DNA of 64,000 nt from an uncultured Lachnospiraceae bacterium (GTDB lineage Bacteria; Bacillota; Clostridia; Lachnospirales; Lachnospiraceae). Location of the stretch: NCBI GenBank assembly GCA_910577785.1, contig CAJTNT010000004.1:67693-131692 (forward strand). Reading direction: 5' to 3'. The stretch's first letter is position 1, and every line of letters begins with the position of its first letter. A model generated the notes under the pieces. It had not been told where the DNA came from. It saw only the letters and a program-made list of their open reading frames with translations, and made no database searches. Below are positions 26,040-34,236 of this stretch, piece after piece. A program made the position numbers and the translations under genes.

Positions 26040-27452
26040 CTACCCCTCCGTTCCAAACCCAAAATAATTCCACGCATTGCAATAGGAAATATCCTGCACA
26101 ATGCCTCCCAGCCATTCCATATCTGCCGGGCATTCTCCTTGCTCCACCCAGCCGCCGAGCATCCCGCAGAGGACGCGGCGGAAATATTCATGGCGAGTAT
26201 AGGAAAGAAAGCTTCTGGAATCGGTGAGCATGCCAATGAAATTCCCCAGCAGCCCCAGATTGGCCAGGGATGTCATCTGCTTCACCATGCCGCTTTTATG
26301 GTCGTTAAACCACCAGGCGCTCCCCTGCTGGATTTTCCCTGCCGCCCCCGGCTCCTGGAAGCAGCCAATCAGCGTGCCAATGGCCGCATTGTCATTGGGG
26401 TTCAGGCTATATAAAATTGTCTTTGGCAATGCTTTCCGGCTGCACAGGGCATCCAAATAGGCCGACAGCTCTGCCAGAGGAACCTGGCTATAGATCCCGT
26501 CAAATCCCGTATCTGCGCCGATCTTTTGGAACATCCTGCGGTTGTTGTTCCTGGTCACGCCAAAGTGGAGCTGCATCACCCACCCCCGCTTTGCATAGGC
26601 CTCGCCAAGAAACAGCATGGCCGCCGTCTGGAATTTGCGTTCCTCCTGCCGGGAAACCTGCCGCCCCTCCATGCGGGCCGCAAAGATTTCTTCCACCTCT
26701 TGGTCAGACGCCGGCTCATAGGGGACATAGAGCATGCCATGGTCGCTTGCCCGGCACCCCAGCCCGGCAAAATAGCCGATGCGTTTTTCCATGGCGGCTT
26801 TCCAATCACGGAAGCTGGAAATTTTTACTTCTGCCGCTGCCCCCAGCTTCCCTGTATATGCCGCAAATGCTTCCCCGCGGATGGAAAGAGCCAGATCCGG
26901 GCGCCAGGTGGGCAGCACCCTGCAGGGCGCTGCGCTGTCCTTTGCCAGCTTCCTGTGCCACTGCAGGCTGTCCAGCGGATCATCCGTGGTACAGAGGAGC
27001 CGCACGCCAGAAGCCTTTAAGATTCCCCTGGCGCCCATGGAAGGCTGTGCCAGCTTCTGGCTGCACAGTTCCCAGACCTCGGGGGCAGTCCTCTCATTGA
27101 GGATCCCATCATAGCCAAAATAACGCTTCAATTCCAAATGGCTCCAATGGTAGAGAGGGTTTCCAACCGCCTTTTCCAGCGTCCTTGCCCACATCAGGAA
27201 TTTTTCCCAGTCTGGGGCGCCGCCTGTGATATACCGTTCTTCTACGCCATTGCTCCTCATCTGCCTCCATTTATAATGGTCGCCCCCCAGCCAGATCTGG
27301 GCAATGTTTTCAAAATGCCTGTCCTCGGCGATTTCCTGGGGATTGATATGGCAGTGGTAATCCAGGATCGGCATCTTTTCCGCATACCCATGGTAAAGCT
27401 CCTGCGCCGTCTGTGTGGGCAGCAGAAAATCCTCGTCCATAAATGCTTTCAT
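26040..27452 (-). CDS. uxaC: Glucuronate isomerase
   Basis: Isomerises D-glucuronate to D-fructuronate (and galacturonate to tagaturonate) in the cytoplasm; amidohydrolase superfamily. 470 residues, normal length. MKAFMDEDFLLPTQTAQELYHGYAEKMPILDYHCHINPQEIAEDRHFENI holds the metal-binding His-x-His; ILYSLNPNDNAAIGTLIGCFQEPGAAGKIQQGSAWWFNDHKSGM near 370-415 and MLTDSRSFLSYTRHEYFRRVLC near 430 are diagnostic. GGGAG precedes ATG. Last gene of the hexuronate operon. Confidence 0.95.
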   Translation of the reverse strand: MKAFMDEDFLLPTQTAQELYHGYAEKMPILDYHCHINPQEIAEDRHFENIAQIWLGGDHYKWRQMRSNGVEERYITGGAPDWEKFLMWARTLEKAVGNPLYHWSHLELKRYFGYDGILNERTAPEVWELCSQKLAQPSMGARGILKASGVRLLCTTDDPLDSLQWHRKLAKDSAAPCRVLPTWRPDLALSIRGEAFAAYTGKLGAAAEVKISSFRDWKAAMEKRIGYFAGLGCRASDHGMLYVPYEPASDQEVEEIFAARMEGRQVSRQEERKFQTAAMLFLGEAYAKRGWVMQLHFGVTRNNNRRMFQKIGADTGFDGIYSQVPLAELSAYLDALCSRKALPKTILYSLNPNDNAAIGTLIGCFQEPGAAGKIQQGSAWWFNDHKSGMVKQMTSLANLGLLGNFIGMLTDSRSFLSYTRHEYFRRVLCGMLGGWVEQGECPADMEWLGGIVQDISYCNAWNYFGFGTEG

Positions 27453-27466
27453 ACGCGCCGCTCCCT

Positions 27467-28315
27467 CTATACCCCAGAATAAGCGGAAAACCCGCCGTCA
27501 ATTGGCAGCACTACGCCGGTAATAAAGCTGGCCGCTTCCTGATCCAGCAGGAAGAGGACACTGCCCAGCAGCTCTTCTGTTTCCCCAAACCGTTTCATCG
27601 GGGTTGCGGCCAGGATTTTCCCTGTCCGCGGCGTAGGCGAGCCATCGGCATGGAACAAAAGCTTCTCATTCTGCTTGGTGGCAAAAAAACCAGGGGCAAG
27701 CGCATTGACCCGGATGCCCACATCCGCGAAATGCACGGCCAGCCATTGGGTAAAATTGCTGACGGCGGCCTTTGCCGCGCTGTAGGCGGGGATTTTTGTC
27801 AGAGGCGTATAGGCATTCATGGAAGAAATATTTAAAATGCTGCACCCTGCACGGCCCACCATATCCCTGGAGAACTCCTGGGTGGGGAGCAGCGTACCGA
27901 TAAAATTCAGGTGGAACACAAACTCCACCCCGCCCTGATCCAGGTTAAAAAAGGTCTTCGTATCCGTGTCCAGATCCCCGGCCTCAAAAATTTCTTTTTC
28001 TGTCGTCGCCCGGGGATGGTTGCCGCCCGCCCCATTGATAATAATGTCGCAAGGGCCCAGATCCGCAAGGATTTTCCCATGCGCCGCCCGCAGGCTGTCC
28101 CGCTCCAGCACGTTTGCCTGATAGCCCTTGGCTACAAAGCCTTCCTTGGCAATCTCCTCGGCATTCCGCTTGGCGGCCTCTTCATCCAGATCCAGCAAAG
28201 CCACGCTTGCCCCGCAGGCTGCCAGCGCATGCGCCATTGTGGAGCATAGCACGCCGCCCGCCCCGGTTACCACTGCTACCTTTCCATTTAAGTCCACATC
28301 AAAGGGTAAGTTCAT
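27467..28315 (-). CDS. SDR-type D-mannonate oxidoreductase (fructuronate reductase)
   Basis: Short-chain dehydrogenase of 282 residues. LNGKVAVVTGAGGVLCSTMAHALA is the NAD-binding motif TGxxxGxG, NISSMNAYTPLTKIPAYSAAKAAVSN has the catalytic Ser and Tyr-x-x-x-Lys (AYSAAK), and GFFATKQNEKLL follows. Its place between uxaC and uxuA makes D-fructuronate to D-mannonate the natural reaction; this replaces the classical UxuB family, as in many Firmicutes. The ATG at 28313-28315 is nine bases after GGAGG; the ATG directly after GGAGG leaves no space. Confidence 0.85.
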   Translation of the reverse strand: MNLPFDVDLNGKVAVVTGAGGVLCSTMAHALAACGASVALLDLDEEAAKRNAEEIAKEGFVAKGYQANVLERDSLRAAHGKILADLGPCDIIINGAGGNHPRATTEKEIFEAGDLDTDTKTFFNLDQGGVEFVFHLNFIGTLLPTQEFSRDMVGRAGCSILNISSMNAYTPLTKIPAYSAAKAAVSNFTQWLAVHFADVGIRVNALAPGFFATKQNEKLLFHADGSPTPRTGKILAATPMKRFGETEELLGSVLFLLDQEAASFITGVVLPIDGGFSAYSGV

Positions 28316-28347
28316 GAAAATCATCCTCCTATCATTCTAAACATATT

Positions 28348-29397
28348 TCACTTGATCCCCTTCTCAATCGCTTCCCACAAACCATTGAGATACGTTGCTC
28401 CCAAGGCCCTGTCGTACAGCCCATATCCTGGCCGCCCGGTCTCCCCCCAGATCATCCGCCCGTGGTCTGGCCGGATATAGCCGCAGAAGCCGTTGTCATA
28501 CAGAGCCTTCATAATCGCATACATATCCAGCGTCCCACAGGACGACAGATGCGCCCTTTCCTCAAATCCATCTTCCAGCACCTTCACATTCCGCATATGC
28601 ACAAAATGGATTCTGCCCTGCGCGGCATATTTGGCTGCCATATGCACGACATCATTGTGCCCAGAGCAGCCCAGGGAACCCGTACAGAGGGTAATCCCGT
28701 TATGGGGGTCGTCTACCAGCTTTAAGAACCGATCCAGGTTCTTCTCACAGGTGATAATCCGCGGCAGGCCAAAAATGCTCCAGCAGGGGTCGTCCTCATG
28801 GATCGCCATATTTACCCCACACCCTGCCGCTACGGGAATCATACGTTCCAGGAAATACTGCAGGTTCCCCCACAGCTCCTCCTCCGTCATCGCCTGGTAC
28901 TCGGCGACCACCTGCTTCAGCTCTTCGCGGGAATAGCTGGCGTCCCAGCCTGGGAGCGTAAGGTCGCTATCGCTCTCTAAGGGATTTACCGCCTCCACTT
29001 GCCGCTGGTAATAGGCCAGGCAGGTTGAGCCGTCCTCCAGCCTGTGATCCAGCTGCGTCCTTGTCCAGTCAAACACCGGCATGAAATTGTAGCATACGCA
29101 GCGGACTCCGGCTGCCGCCACCCTGCGTATATTCTCACAGTAATTTTCGATATACCGCTCCCGCCCTGGCTTCCCCAGCTTGATATCCTCATGTACGGGG
29201 ATGCTCTCAATCACTTCAAAATGCATCCCAGCACCTTCTACCTGACGCTTCAGCCGTCCAATGGACGCCTCTGGCCATACTTCCCCCGCCGGGACGTCAT
29301 AGACTGCAGTCACGATCGAGTGCATCCCTGGGATCTGGCGGATCTGCTCCAGCGTTACCTTATCCTCTTCCCCATACCACCGAAATGACAGTTTCAT
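28348..29397 (-). CDS. uxuA: Mannonate dehydratase
   Basis: Dehydrates D-mannonate to 2-keto-3-deoxygluconate. 349 residues from the ATG 29395-29397 (GGAGG upstream); an upstream in-frame ATG would add 28 residues with no family match. MKLSFRWYGEEDKVTLEQIRQIPGMHSIVTAVYDVP is the family start; ESIPVHEDIKLGKPGRERYIENYC, VCYNFMPVFDWTRT, NMAIHEDDPCWSIFGLPRII and MFVRMRNVK-like segments are conserved, with metal-binding His and Asp in HEDDP and CYIRPDHGRMIWGE. The start overlaps the stop of the transporter gene by four bases. Confidence 0.95.
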   Translation of the reverse strand: MKLSFRWYGEEDKVTLEQIRQIPGMHSIVTAVYDVPAGEVWPEASIGRLKRQVEGAGMHFEVIESIPVHEDIKLGKPGRERYIENYCENIRRVAAAGVRCVCYNFMPVFDWTRTQLDHRLEDGSTCLAYYQRQVEAVNPLESDSDLTLPGWDASYSREELKQVVAEYQAMTEEELWGNLQYFLERMIPVAAGCGVNMAIHEDDPCWSIFGLPRIITCEKNLDRFLKLVDDPHNGITLCTGSLGCSGHNDVVHMAAKYAAQGRIHFVHMRNVKVLEDGFEERAHLSSCGTLDMYAIMKALYDNGFCGYIRPDHGRMIWGETGRPGYGLYDRALGATYLNGLWEAIEKGIK

Positions 29398-30800
29398 TTT
29401 CCTGTTCCTCCTTCTCTTCTCTCTGCCAGAATCGCCGCATTCTCCGCCACGGCATTCTTCGTCAGCGGGTAGGCCAGCCACAGGATAGCCGCCACAATCA
29501 GATAGCAGACTCCTGGGAAAGCAGTGGCAATGTTGTAAATCCCCTGCCGCACCTGATCGGTCTGCACCGCCCCCGGCTCCGATACGTATCCAATAGCCGA
29601 CAGCGCAAAGCCGCTCAGCCCGCCTGCCAGCGCCTGCCCGATCTTGCGGGCAAAGGAATATACCCCATACACGGTGCCGTCCTCCCGGCTGCCGGTCTTC
29701 ACCTCCTGGTAATCAATCACATCCGTGATATATGCCCAGATTACCATATTGAAATAGAACATCCCAAAGTTGGCCACAAAAGTAATCCCAACAAAGACCC
29801 ATGGATTTTGCACCTTAAAGAAAAACAGCAACAGGAAAATCACTCCTGTGAACAGCATCCCCGCCACTCCGGCCTCTTTCTTGCCAAATCTCTCCGTAAT
29901 CCCCCCGGTAGCCAGCGCCAGCGCCAAAGTGGTCGGCAGGCCGATAAAGCCGACTACGGAAAGCGCCCTTGTGTTCTTAAACCATTCTGCAAACAGGTAA
30001 TTATTCATGGCCTGCACCATCAGGGAACTTAACAGCAGGAAGATGGCCGCCGCGATAATCGCCAGCAGCGCCCGGTTCGTCACCAGCGCCTTCACCGTCT
30101 CCCCCGCGCTAAGCTTTTTCTTATCCGCCGCCTGCGCCTGCACACGCTCGGCCGTCATTGCATAGCACAGCAGATAGCAGATAATTGCCAGCACAGAGAA
30201 CACGCCTGCAATCAGCGTGAAGTTCCTGGCGCTGACAATCTGGTTGCCATCGGCGTCCTTATAATAAATCACGGCTGGCGCAATCACCATAATTGCCACA
30301 CTGGCAAAGTTTGCCCCCATGGAGCGGAACGTCGACAGCTCTGCCCGCTCCCTGGAATCGTCTGTAATCACAGACGCCATCGAGCCATAAGGGATATTAA
30401 TGGCCGTATAAAACAGGGAACCCCATAGAATATATGTCACAAACATATAGATTACCTTAACGGTCATCGACGCCCCGGAAAGCCCCGACTGGTACATAAG
30501 GAAGCTCACCAGAGCCACCGGCACGCAGATCCTTATGATCCAGGGGCGGAATTTCCCATTCTTGCCCGCAGGCATGCGGTCAACAATCCTGCCCATCCCG
30601 ATATCCGTAAAAGCGTCCACAACCCGCGCCACCAAAAACAGCACGCCCACCATCTTGGGGTCAATCCCCAGCACATTGGTATAGAACACCATCAGAAAAG
30701 AGCTGGCAAATATAAAGGTAAAATCATTCCCAAAATCCCCAAACATATAGCCCAGCTTATCCCTTAAGCCAAACGGCCTCTCACTGCTTTTTGTATCCAT
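29394..30800 (-). CDS. GPH-family hexuronide:cation symporter
   Basis: 468-residue, 12-segment membrane transporter of the glycoside-pentoside-hexuronide family, relatives of UidB/GusB. The first segments read LRDKLGYMFGDFGNDFTFIFASSFLMVFYTNVLG, with the family signature F(G)D(F)GNDF and DAFTDIGMGRIVDRMP between TM2 and TM3. Being the first gene of a glucuronate operon, it very likely imports glucuronides or hexuronates with H+ or Na+. GGAGG is seven bases ahead of ATG. The last residues overlap uxuA by four bases, so both are translationally coupled. Confidence 0.9.
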   Translation of the reverse strand: MDTKSSERPFGLRDKLGYMFGDFGNDFTFIFASSFLMVFYTNVLGIDPKMVGVLFLVARVVDAFTDIGMGRIVDRMPAGKNGKFRPWIIRICVPVALVSFLMYQSGLSGASMTVKVIYMFVTYILWGSLFYTAINIPYGSMASVITDDSRERAELSTFRSMGANFASVAIMVIAPAVIYYKDADGNQIVSARNFTLIAGVFSVLAIICYLLCYAMTAERVQAQAADKKKLSAGETVKALVTNRALLAIIAAAIFLLLSSLMVQAMNNYLFAEWFKNTRALSVVGFIGLPTTLALALATGGITERFGKKEAGVAGMLFTGVIFLLLFFFKVQNPWVFVGITFVANFGMFYFNMVIWAYITDVIDYQEVKTGSREDGTVYGVYSFARKIGQALAGGLSGFALSAIGYVSEPGAVQTDQVRQGIYNIATAFPGVCYLIVAAILWLAYPLTKNAVAENAAILAERREGGTGK

Positions 30801-30819
30801 AATCTTTCCTCCAGTTCCT

Positions 30820-30833
30820 TGTAAACGATTGGA
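30820..30833. promoter_or_regulatory. cre-like / LacI-family operator ahead of the hexuronate operon
   Basis: TGTAAACGATTGGA matches the CcpA cre consensus at 12 of 14 positions, with the central CG, about 20 bases ahead of the transporter start and between it and the promoter region. A LacI/GntR-type sugar repressor could equally bind here. Confidence 0.4.
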
Positions 30834-30931
30834 GGTATTATCTGCAAAAAATGGGGGGTTTATTCTAAAATATGAAATTTGATTCTTTTTGCCGAACCGT
30901 TACATTCGATTTGCTTTTTAGGCCAAAAAAA

Positions 30932-30966
30932 GCCCTCCAAGCCGCCAGTCCTGCAGCTTGGAGGGC
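30932..30966 (-). terminator. Intrinsic terminator of the secreted fibronectin-like gene
   Basis: GCCCTCCAAGC and GCTTGGAGGGC form an 11-bp stem around a 13-base loop; on the minus strand a run of seven T follows. It lies about 40 bases past the stop at 31007. Confidence 0.88.
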
Positions 30967-31006
30967 AAAAGGAATGCTTTTTGTAAGCCCACGGAATATT
31001 TGCTAT

Positions 31007-32338
31007 TTATTTTTTGGTCCGGATAGACTTTGGCGCGCTCCATACGCTGGTAATCTTCTGTGACCCTACTTTTTTATAGCTTCTTACCCTTACAAAATAC
31101 TTTGTGGAAGCTTTTAAGGAAGGCGTCTGTTTGGTGACTGCCTTATTGCCATTGACAGATATCTTTTTTGCACTCTTAAAGGAGGAATTTGCCGCATACT
31201 GAATCTCATAGCCAGATGCATTCTTGTCCTGTGCTATTTTTACCGTTATCTTTCTTTTCTTTACGCTCAGCTTTTGGATTTTCGCCTGTACCGGGCGGAT
31301 CTTAAAAGTGGCCTTGTAGGAGCCTTTATAGGCGCCAATGCCGGTAATCTTCGCCGTTGCAATCCCAGGCTTCTTATTGTTGGAATACGCAACGCTATAG
31401 TCCTTCCCTTTCTTCAGTACGGTTGAGCCATATACCACCTTGACGCCCGGCGTAATCGCCTTTCCCGTATAGGTATAGGTATTTTTCACCTGCACCGCCG
31501 CCTGGCTAATGCTGTTCCTATGATGCGACATCGTGAACGTATAATTGCCAATCCCCTCCTGCGGGTTATAAATCCTGATATAATATACGGTATTCGGATT
31601 CAGCGTAACCAGCGGCGTAACGCCGTCCCTTTTATTATCCGAGCCATAAGTAAGCCGGTAATCCGCCAATACCTCTTCCCTGGCGTCGCAGATGGATACC
31701 CGGAACTGGCTGTCGCCCGCCCAGGAATGGGTGCTGATATTGATGTTCTTGCAATAGAAATCATATTCCTTATATGCCCCTGTCTTTATTTTAAAATAAT
31801 CAATATCATCTTTCCCATCCAAGCTGGCATTTACTTTCTCCCCGATTCTCTTGCTTACGGCGTTCCCCAGGCGATCCCCCTCTTTGTCTTCGCGGAAGGA
31901 TACCTTGATCTTGAAATTGCCTGGCGTATCGTTAGGGGATCTATTATATACCTTAACATAATATGTTGTATTCCGGTCAAGCTCCAGATTGGCAGAACGC
32001 TCACCGCCTATTGCCGCGTAATGCTTTACAAATATCTCGTCCACTGCATCAATCAAATCAAACTGCACCTGGCTGTCGCCCGCCCAGGAATGGGTGCTGA
32101 TATTGATATTCTTGGCGTAGAAATCGTAAAACCCTTTTTTATTCGGCGTGGTAAATTTGAAATACAATACCTCGCTGCCCACAAGCTGCGCAGCATATTC
32201 TCTATCCACGCGAATCGCCGTGGCAGTAGCTTTGGAACTGCCCCCTGTCGTCAGCTCGTAATTTTCGGCCAATGCGCTGGTGCATGGAAGCAGGCAGAGC
32301 ATAAGCGCCAGGGAAAGTACATAGATTAATTTTTTCAT
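31007..32338 (-). CDS. Secreted multidomain protein: two PPC-like modules, Ig-like module, fibronectin type III
   Basis: 443 residues from the ATG at 32336-32338 (GAGGAG upstream). A signal peptide (MKKLIYVLSLALMLCLLPCTSALA) is followed by two copies of a pre-peptidase C-terminal-like beta module that both hold NINISTHSWAGDSQ (about residues 75-90 and 185-200). Next is a bacterial Ig-like module (YTYTGKAITPGVKVVYG, KGKDYSVAYSNNKKPG, GIGAYKGSYKATFKI), then a fibronectin-III-like end (ASGYEIQYAANSSFKSAK, ASTKYFVRVRSYKKVG). This layout is typical of Lachnospiraceae surface proteins that bind polymer or other cells. No catalytic motif and no sorting signal are visible. Confidence 0.78.
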   Translation of the reverse strand: MKKLIYVLSLALMLCLLPCTSALAENYELTTGGSSKATATAIRVDREYAAQLVGSEVLYFKFTTPNKKGFYDFYAKNINISTHSWAGDSQVQFDLIDAVDEIFVKHYAAIGGERSANLELDRNTTYYVKVYNRSPNDTPGNFKIKVSFREDKEGDRLGNAVSKRIGEKVNASLDGKDDIDYFKIKTGAYKEYDFYCKNINISTHSWAGDSQFRVSICDAREEVLADYRLTYGSDNKRDGVTPLVTLNPNTVYYIRIYNPQEGIGNYTFTMSHHRNSISQAAVQVKNTYTYTGKAITPGVKVVYGSTVLKKGKDYSVAYSNNKKPGIATAKITGIGAYKGSYKATFKIRPVQAKIQKLSVKKRKITVKIAQDKNASGYEIQYAANSSFKSAKKISVNGNKAVTKQTPSLKASTKYFVRVRSYKKVGSQKITSVWSAPKSIRTKK

Positions 32339-32464
32339 ATTTTTCTCCTCATATCCTTTCATTCCGTGAGTACATAAGGAACGGCAGCGGTTATTTATGC
32401 ACAGCTCCTTAGCAGAAGACATCCCTCTTTCTATCTTACACGTCCATAGAAGTATTGTCAAACG

Positions 32465-32929
32465 TTATCTCCGCTTTCCCGGACAAGATAACCAGCCGTG
32501 AATAATAACCAGCAGGCTGCCAAAAATCACACAGAAATCCGAGATATTGAATACAATCTGGTTCAGCCATTTCCATGGCGTACAAAAACTCAGGTAATCC
32601 ATCACGTAGCCCTTCCGGATGCGGTCATACAGGTTGCTGGCGCCGCCGCCAATGGCCAGGCTTAAGCCCAGCATCAGGCAGGGGTTCTTCTTCCTGGACA
32701 GGAACCAGAGGGCTGCCAGCATCAGCAGCACCGCGCCGCTGGCTCTCCTCACAAGCCCTGGGCGTTTCTCTAAGAAATTCATGGCAGCGCCTTTGTTATG
32801 GTATTTCTTCAGCTGGATCCTGCCCCTGCATAGTTCCTTCTTCCCCCGGATTTCCTGCCGTTCCTCCATATGCTCCTTGAGGAAATAATCCCCTGTAAAG
32901 ATGGCTGCGGCAATCATTGCGTATTTCAT
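32465..32929 (-). CDS. lspA: Lipoprotein signal peptidase
   Basis: Removes the signal peptide of prolipoproteins in the membrane. 154 residues with four membrane spans. Catalytic aspartates sit in GGASNLYDRIRKGYVMDYL and VFNISDFCVIFGSLLV, the two LspA motifs (N-x-x-D-R and F-N-x-A-D-like). The first conserved Asp is in AAIFTGDYFLKEHME near residue 15. The ATG at 32927-32929 and the in-frame one 21 bases earlier are both possible. The protein diverges from housekeeping LspA in the loop (QLKKYHNKGAAMNFLEKRP). Neighbours do not explain it; the downstream secreted-protein gene begins about 130 bases away. Confidence 0.75.
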   Translation of the reverse strand: MKYAMIAAAIFTGDYFLKEHMEERQEIRGKKELCRGRIQLKKYHNKGAAMNFLEKRPGLVRRASGAVLLMLAALWFLSRKKNPCLMLGLSLAIGGGASNLYDRIRKGYVMDYLSFCTPWKWLNQIVFNISDFCVIFGSLLVIIHGWLSCPGKRR

Positions 32930-33236
32930 GGCTTGTGCCTCTCTTTCCATTTTCTTCTAAGTAGATGATGCCCGTTCTTCGCCATGTCTGGGCTCCTCTC
33001 CAAAAACAGCGCTAACGGTTCTGCGCCCATTATCCTAACCCTATTTTACATCGGGCAAACGGAGAAAACAAGTAAAATTTAAGCAGAAAATTGATAGAAA
33101 AAGATATGAAACGATATGAGAAAAATATATTGCACTGGCAGATGCACACCCCGCCGGAGTAATATGTGCCGGAGGGAAAGGTGGAGGAAGCGGGGCGGAT
33201 TTCGACAATTTTTGAGCGTGTTCGGATTGCAGGATA

Positions 33237-33265
33237 AATCCCCGTCCTGGATATAGGCGGGGATT
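33237..33265 (-). terminator. Hairpin downstream of the yoeB/relB-type pair
   Basis: AATCCCCG and CGGGGATT pair across a 13-base loop, just behind the toxin stop at 33274. No long T-tract follows. The rest of 32930-33236 shows no gene that I can support. Confidence 0.5.
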
Positions 33266-33273
33266 GGAGTGGG

Positions 33274-33543
33274 TTATTTATCGCCATAGTGGCCTCTGCA
33301 GTGGGCGATGTAGAGCCGCCCATTTTCCATATGGTAGACGAGGCGGTCTTTTTCGTTGATGCGGCGGCTGTATTCGCCCTGCAGGTCGCCGGAGAGGGGT
33401 TCAGGCTTTCCAATCCCTTTCATGCAGCCGTTCCGCTCGATATCCTGAATGAGCTGGTTGATTCGCTTTAGTGTTTTTTTATCCTGCGTCTGCCAGTAGA
33501 GGTAGTCCTCCCAGGCATCATCCGACCATATTTTTTCACTCAT
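33274..33543 (-). CDS. Txe/YoeB-type toxin of a toxin-antitoxin pair
   Basis: 89-residue ribosome-dependent mRNA endonuclease. SDDAWEDYLYWQTQDKKTLKRINQLIQDIERNGCMKGIGKPEPL is the YoeB front and SRRINEKDRLVYHMENGRLYIAHCRGHYGDK holds the catalytic Glu/Arg/His/Tyr set (the terminal HY is typical). The start overlaps the antitoxin stop by eight bases. A second copy of this toxin family is at 41693-41956 but with a different antitoxin. Confidence 0.9.
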   Translation of the reverse strand: MSEKIWSDDAWEDYLYWQTQDKKTLKRINQLIQDIERNGCMKGIGKPEPLSGDLQGEYSRRINEKDRLVYHMENGRLYIAHCRGHYGDK

Positions 33544-33805
33544 CGTCCACCTCGATCAGTTCATGGGCGATGCCTTTCCCAGCCCTCAGCTCCTGGACGG
33601 ATTTCTTCACATAGGCCATGTTCGCCTCGGAAAAAAATGGGTCGGTAGTCTGGGAGATCTCAAACGGGATGCGGTTTTCGCGTAAAACTGCTTTCACAAA
33701 AAGGTTGATTGCGGTAGAAGTATTCAGGCCAACATTGGAGCAGAAGGCGTCAAAGCTGGCCTTATCTTTTTCATCTACCCTTGCGGTTAAAGTTGCCAGT
33801 GCCAT
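33536..33805 (-). CDS. RelB/DinJ-type antitoxin
   Basis: 89 residues, first gene of the pair. MALATLTARVDEKDKASFDAFCSNVGLNTSTAINLFVKAVLRENRIPFEI is the ribbon-helix-helix DNA-binding domain of the RelB/DinJ family; the acidic C-terminus (KKSVQELRAGKGIAHELIEVDDE) should wrap the toxin. GGAG precedes ATG. It would bind its own promoter as in the family; the AT-rich 33806-33900 contains the likely operator. Pairing a RelB/DinJ antitoxin with a YoeB toxin is less common than YefM-YoeB. Confidence 0.9.
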   Translation of the reverse strand: MALATLTARVDEKDKASFDAFCSNVGLNTSTAINLFVKAVLRENRIPFEISQTTDPFFSEANMAYVKKSVQELRAGKGIAHELIEVDDE

Positions 33806-33941
33806 AGGTATCTCTCCTTTCGTATTTGAATTGTGATTATTATAGCACTATTGTATGCTCAAAGCAAGCGTATGTATTACATATGGGGTTAGATTTACAT
33901 AAATTACCGATTATTGTGGGATTATACGGAAATGAAAAAGA

Positions 33942-34130
33942 ACAAAGCTGATCTCCAAATACCATCGGGACATATCCGGCATTGAAGACAAAGTAAACTC
34001 CCTCTATGCCCGCGGGATGGGCACCCGGGACATCCACGACCAGCCGAACGACTTGTATGGGATTGAACTGTCAGCGGAGATGGTCAGCAAGATAACAGAC
34101 AAAATCCTCCCGCAGGTCAAGGAATGGCAG
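33942..34130 (+). pseudogene. IS256-family transposase remnant
   Basis: About 63 codons that read TKLISKYHRDISGIEDKVNS-LYARGMGTRDIHDQ-LYGIELS-AEMVSKITDKILPQVKEWQ, matching the segment of IS256 (Mutator-like) transposases after the first zinc/DDE region. It has no start and no catalytic DDE; after EWQ the frame runs into unrelated sequence. No terminal repeats are evident. The flanking 33830-34236 has nothing else I can support. Confidence 0.75.
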
Positions 34131-34236
34131 TCATTCGACAGCCCCAAGAACAAAAAACCGACAAAAAGTTCTTACATATCTAATTCTTATCAGAAAAGTC
34201 TAACTTTCATAGACACAAGATTTTTTACAGCCTCGC

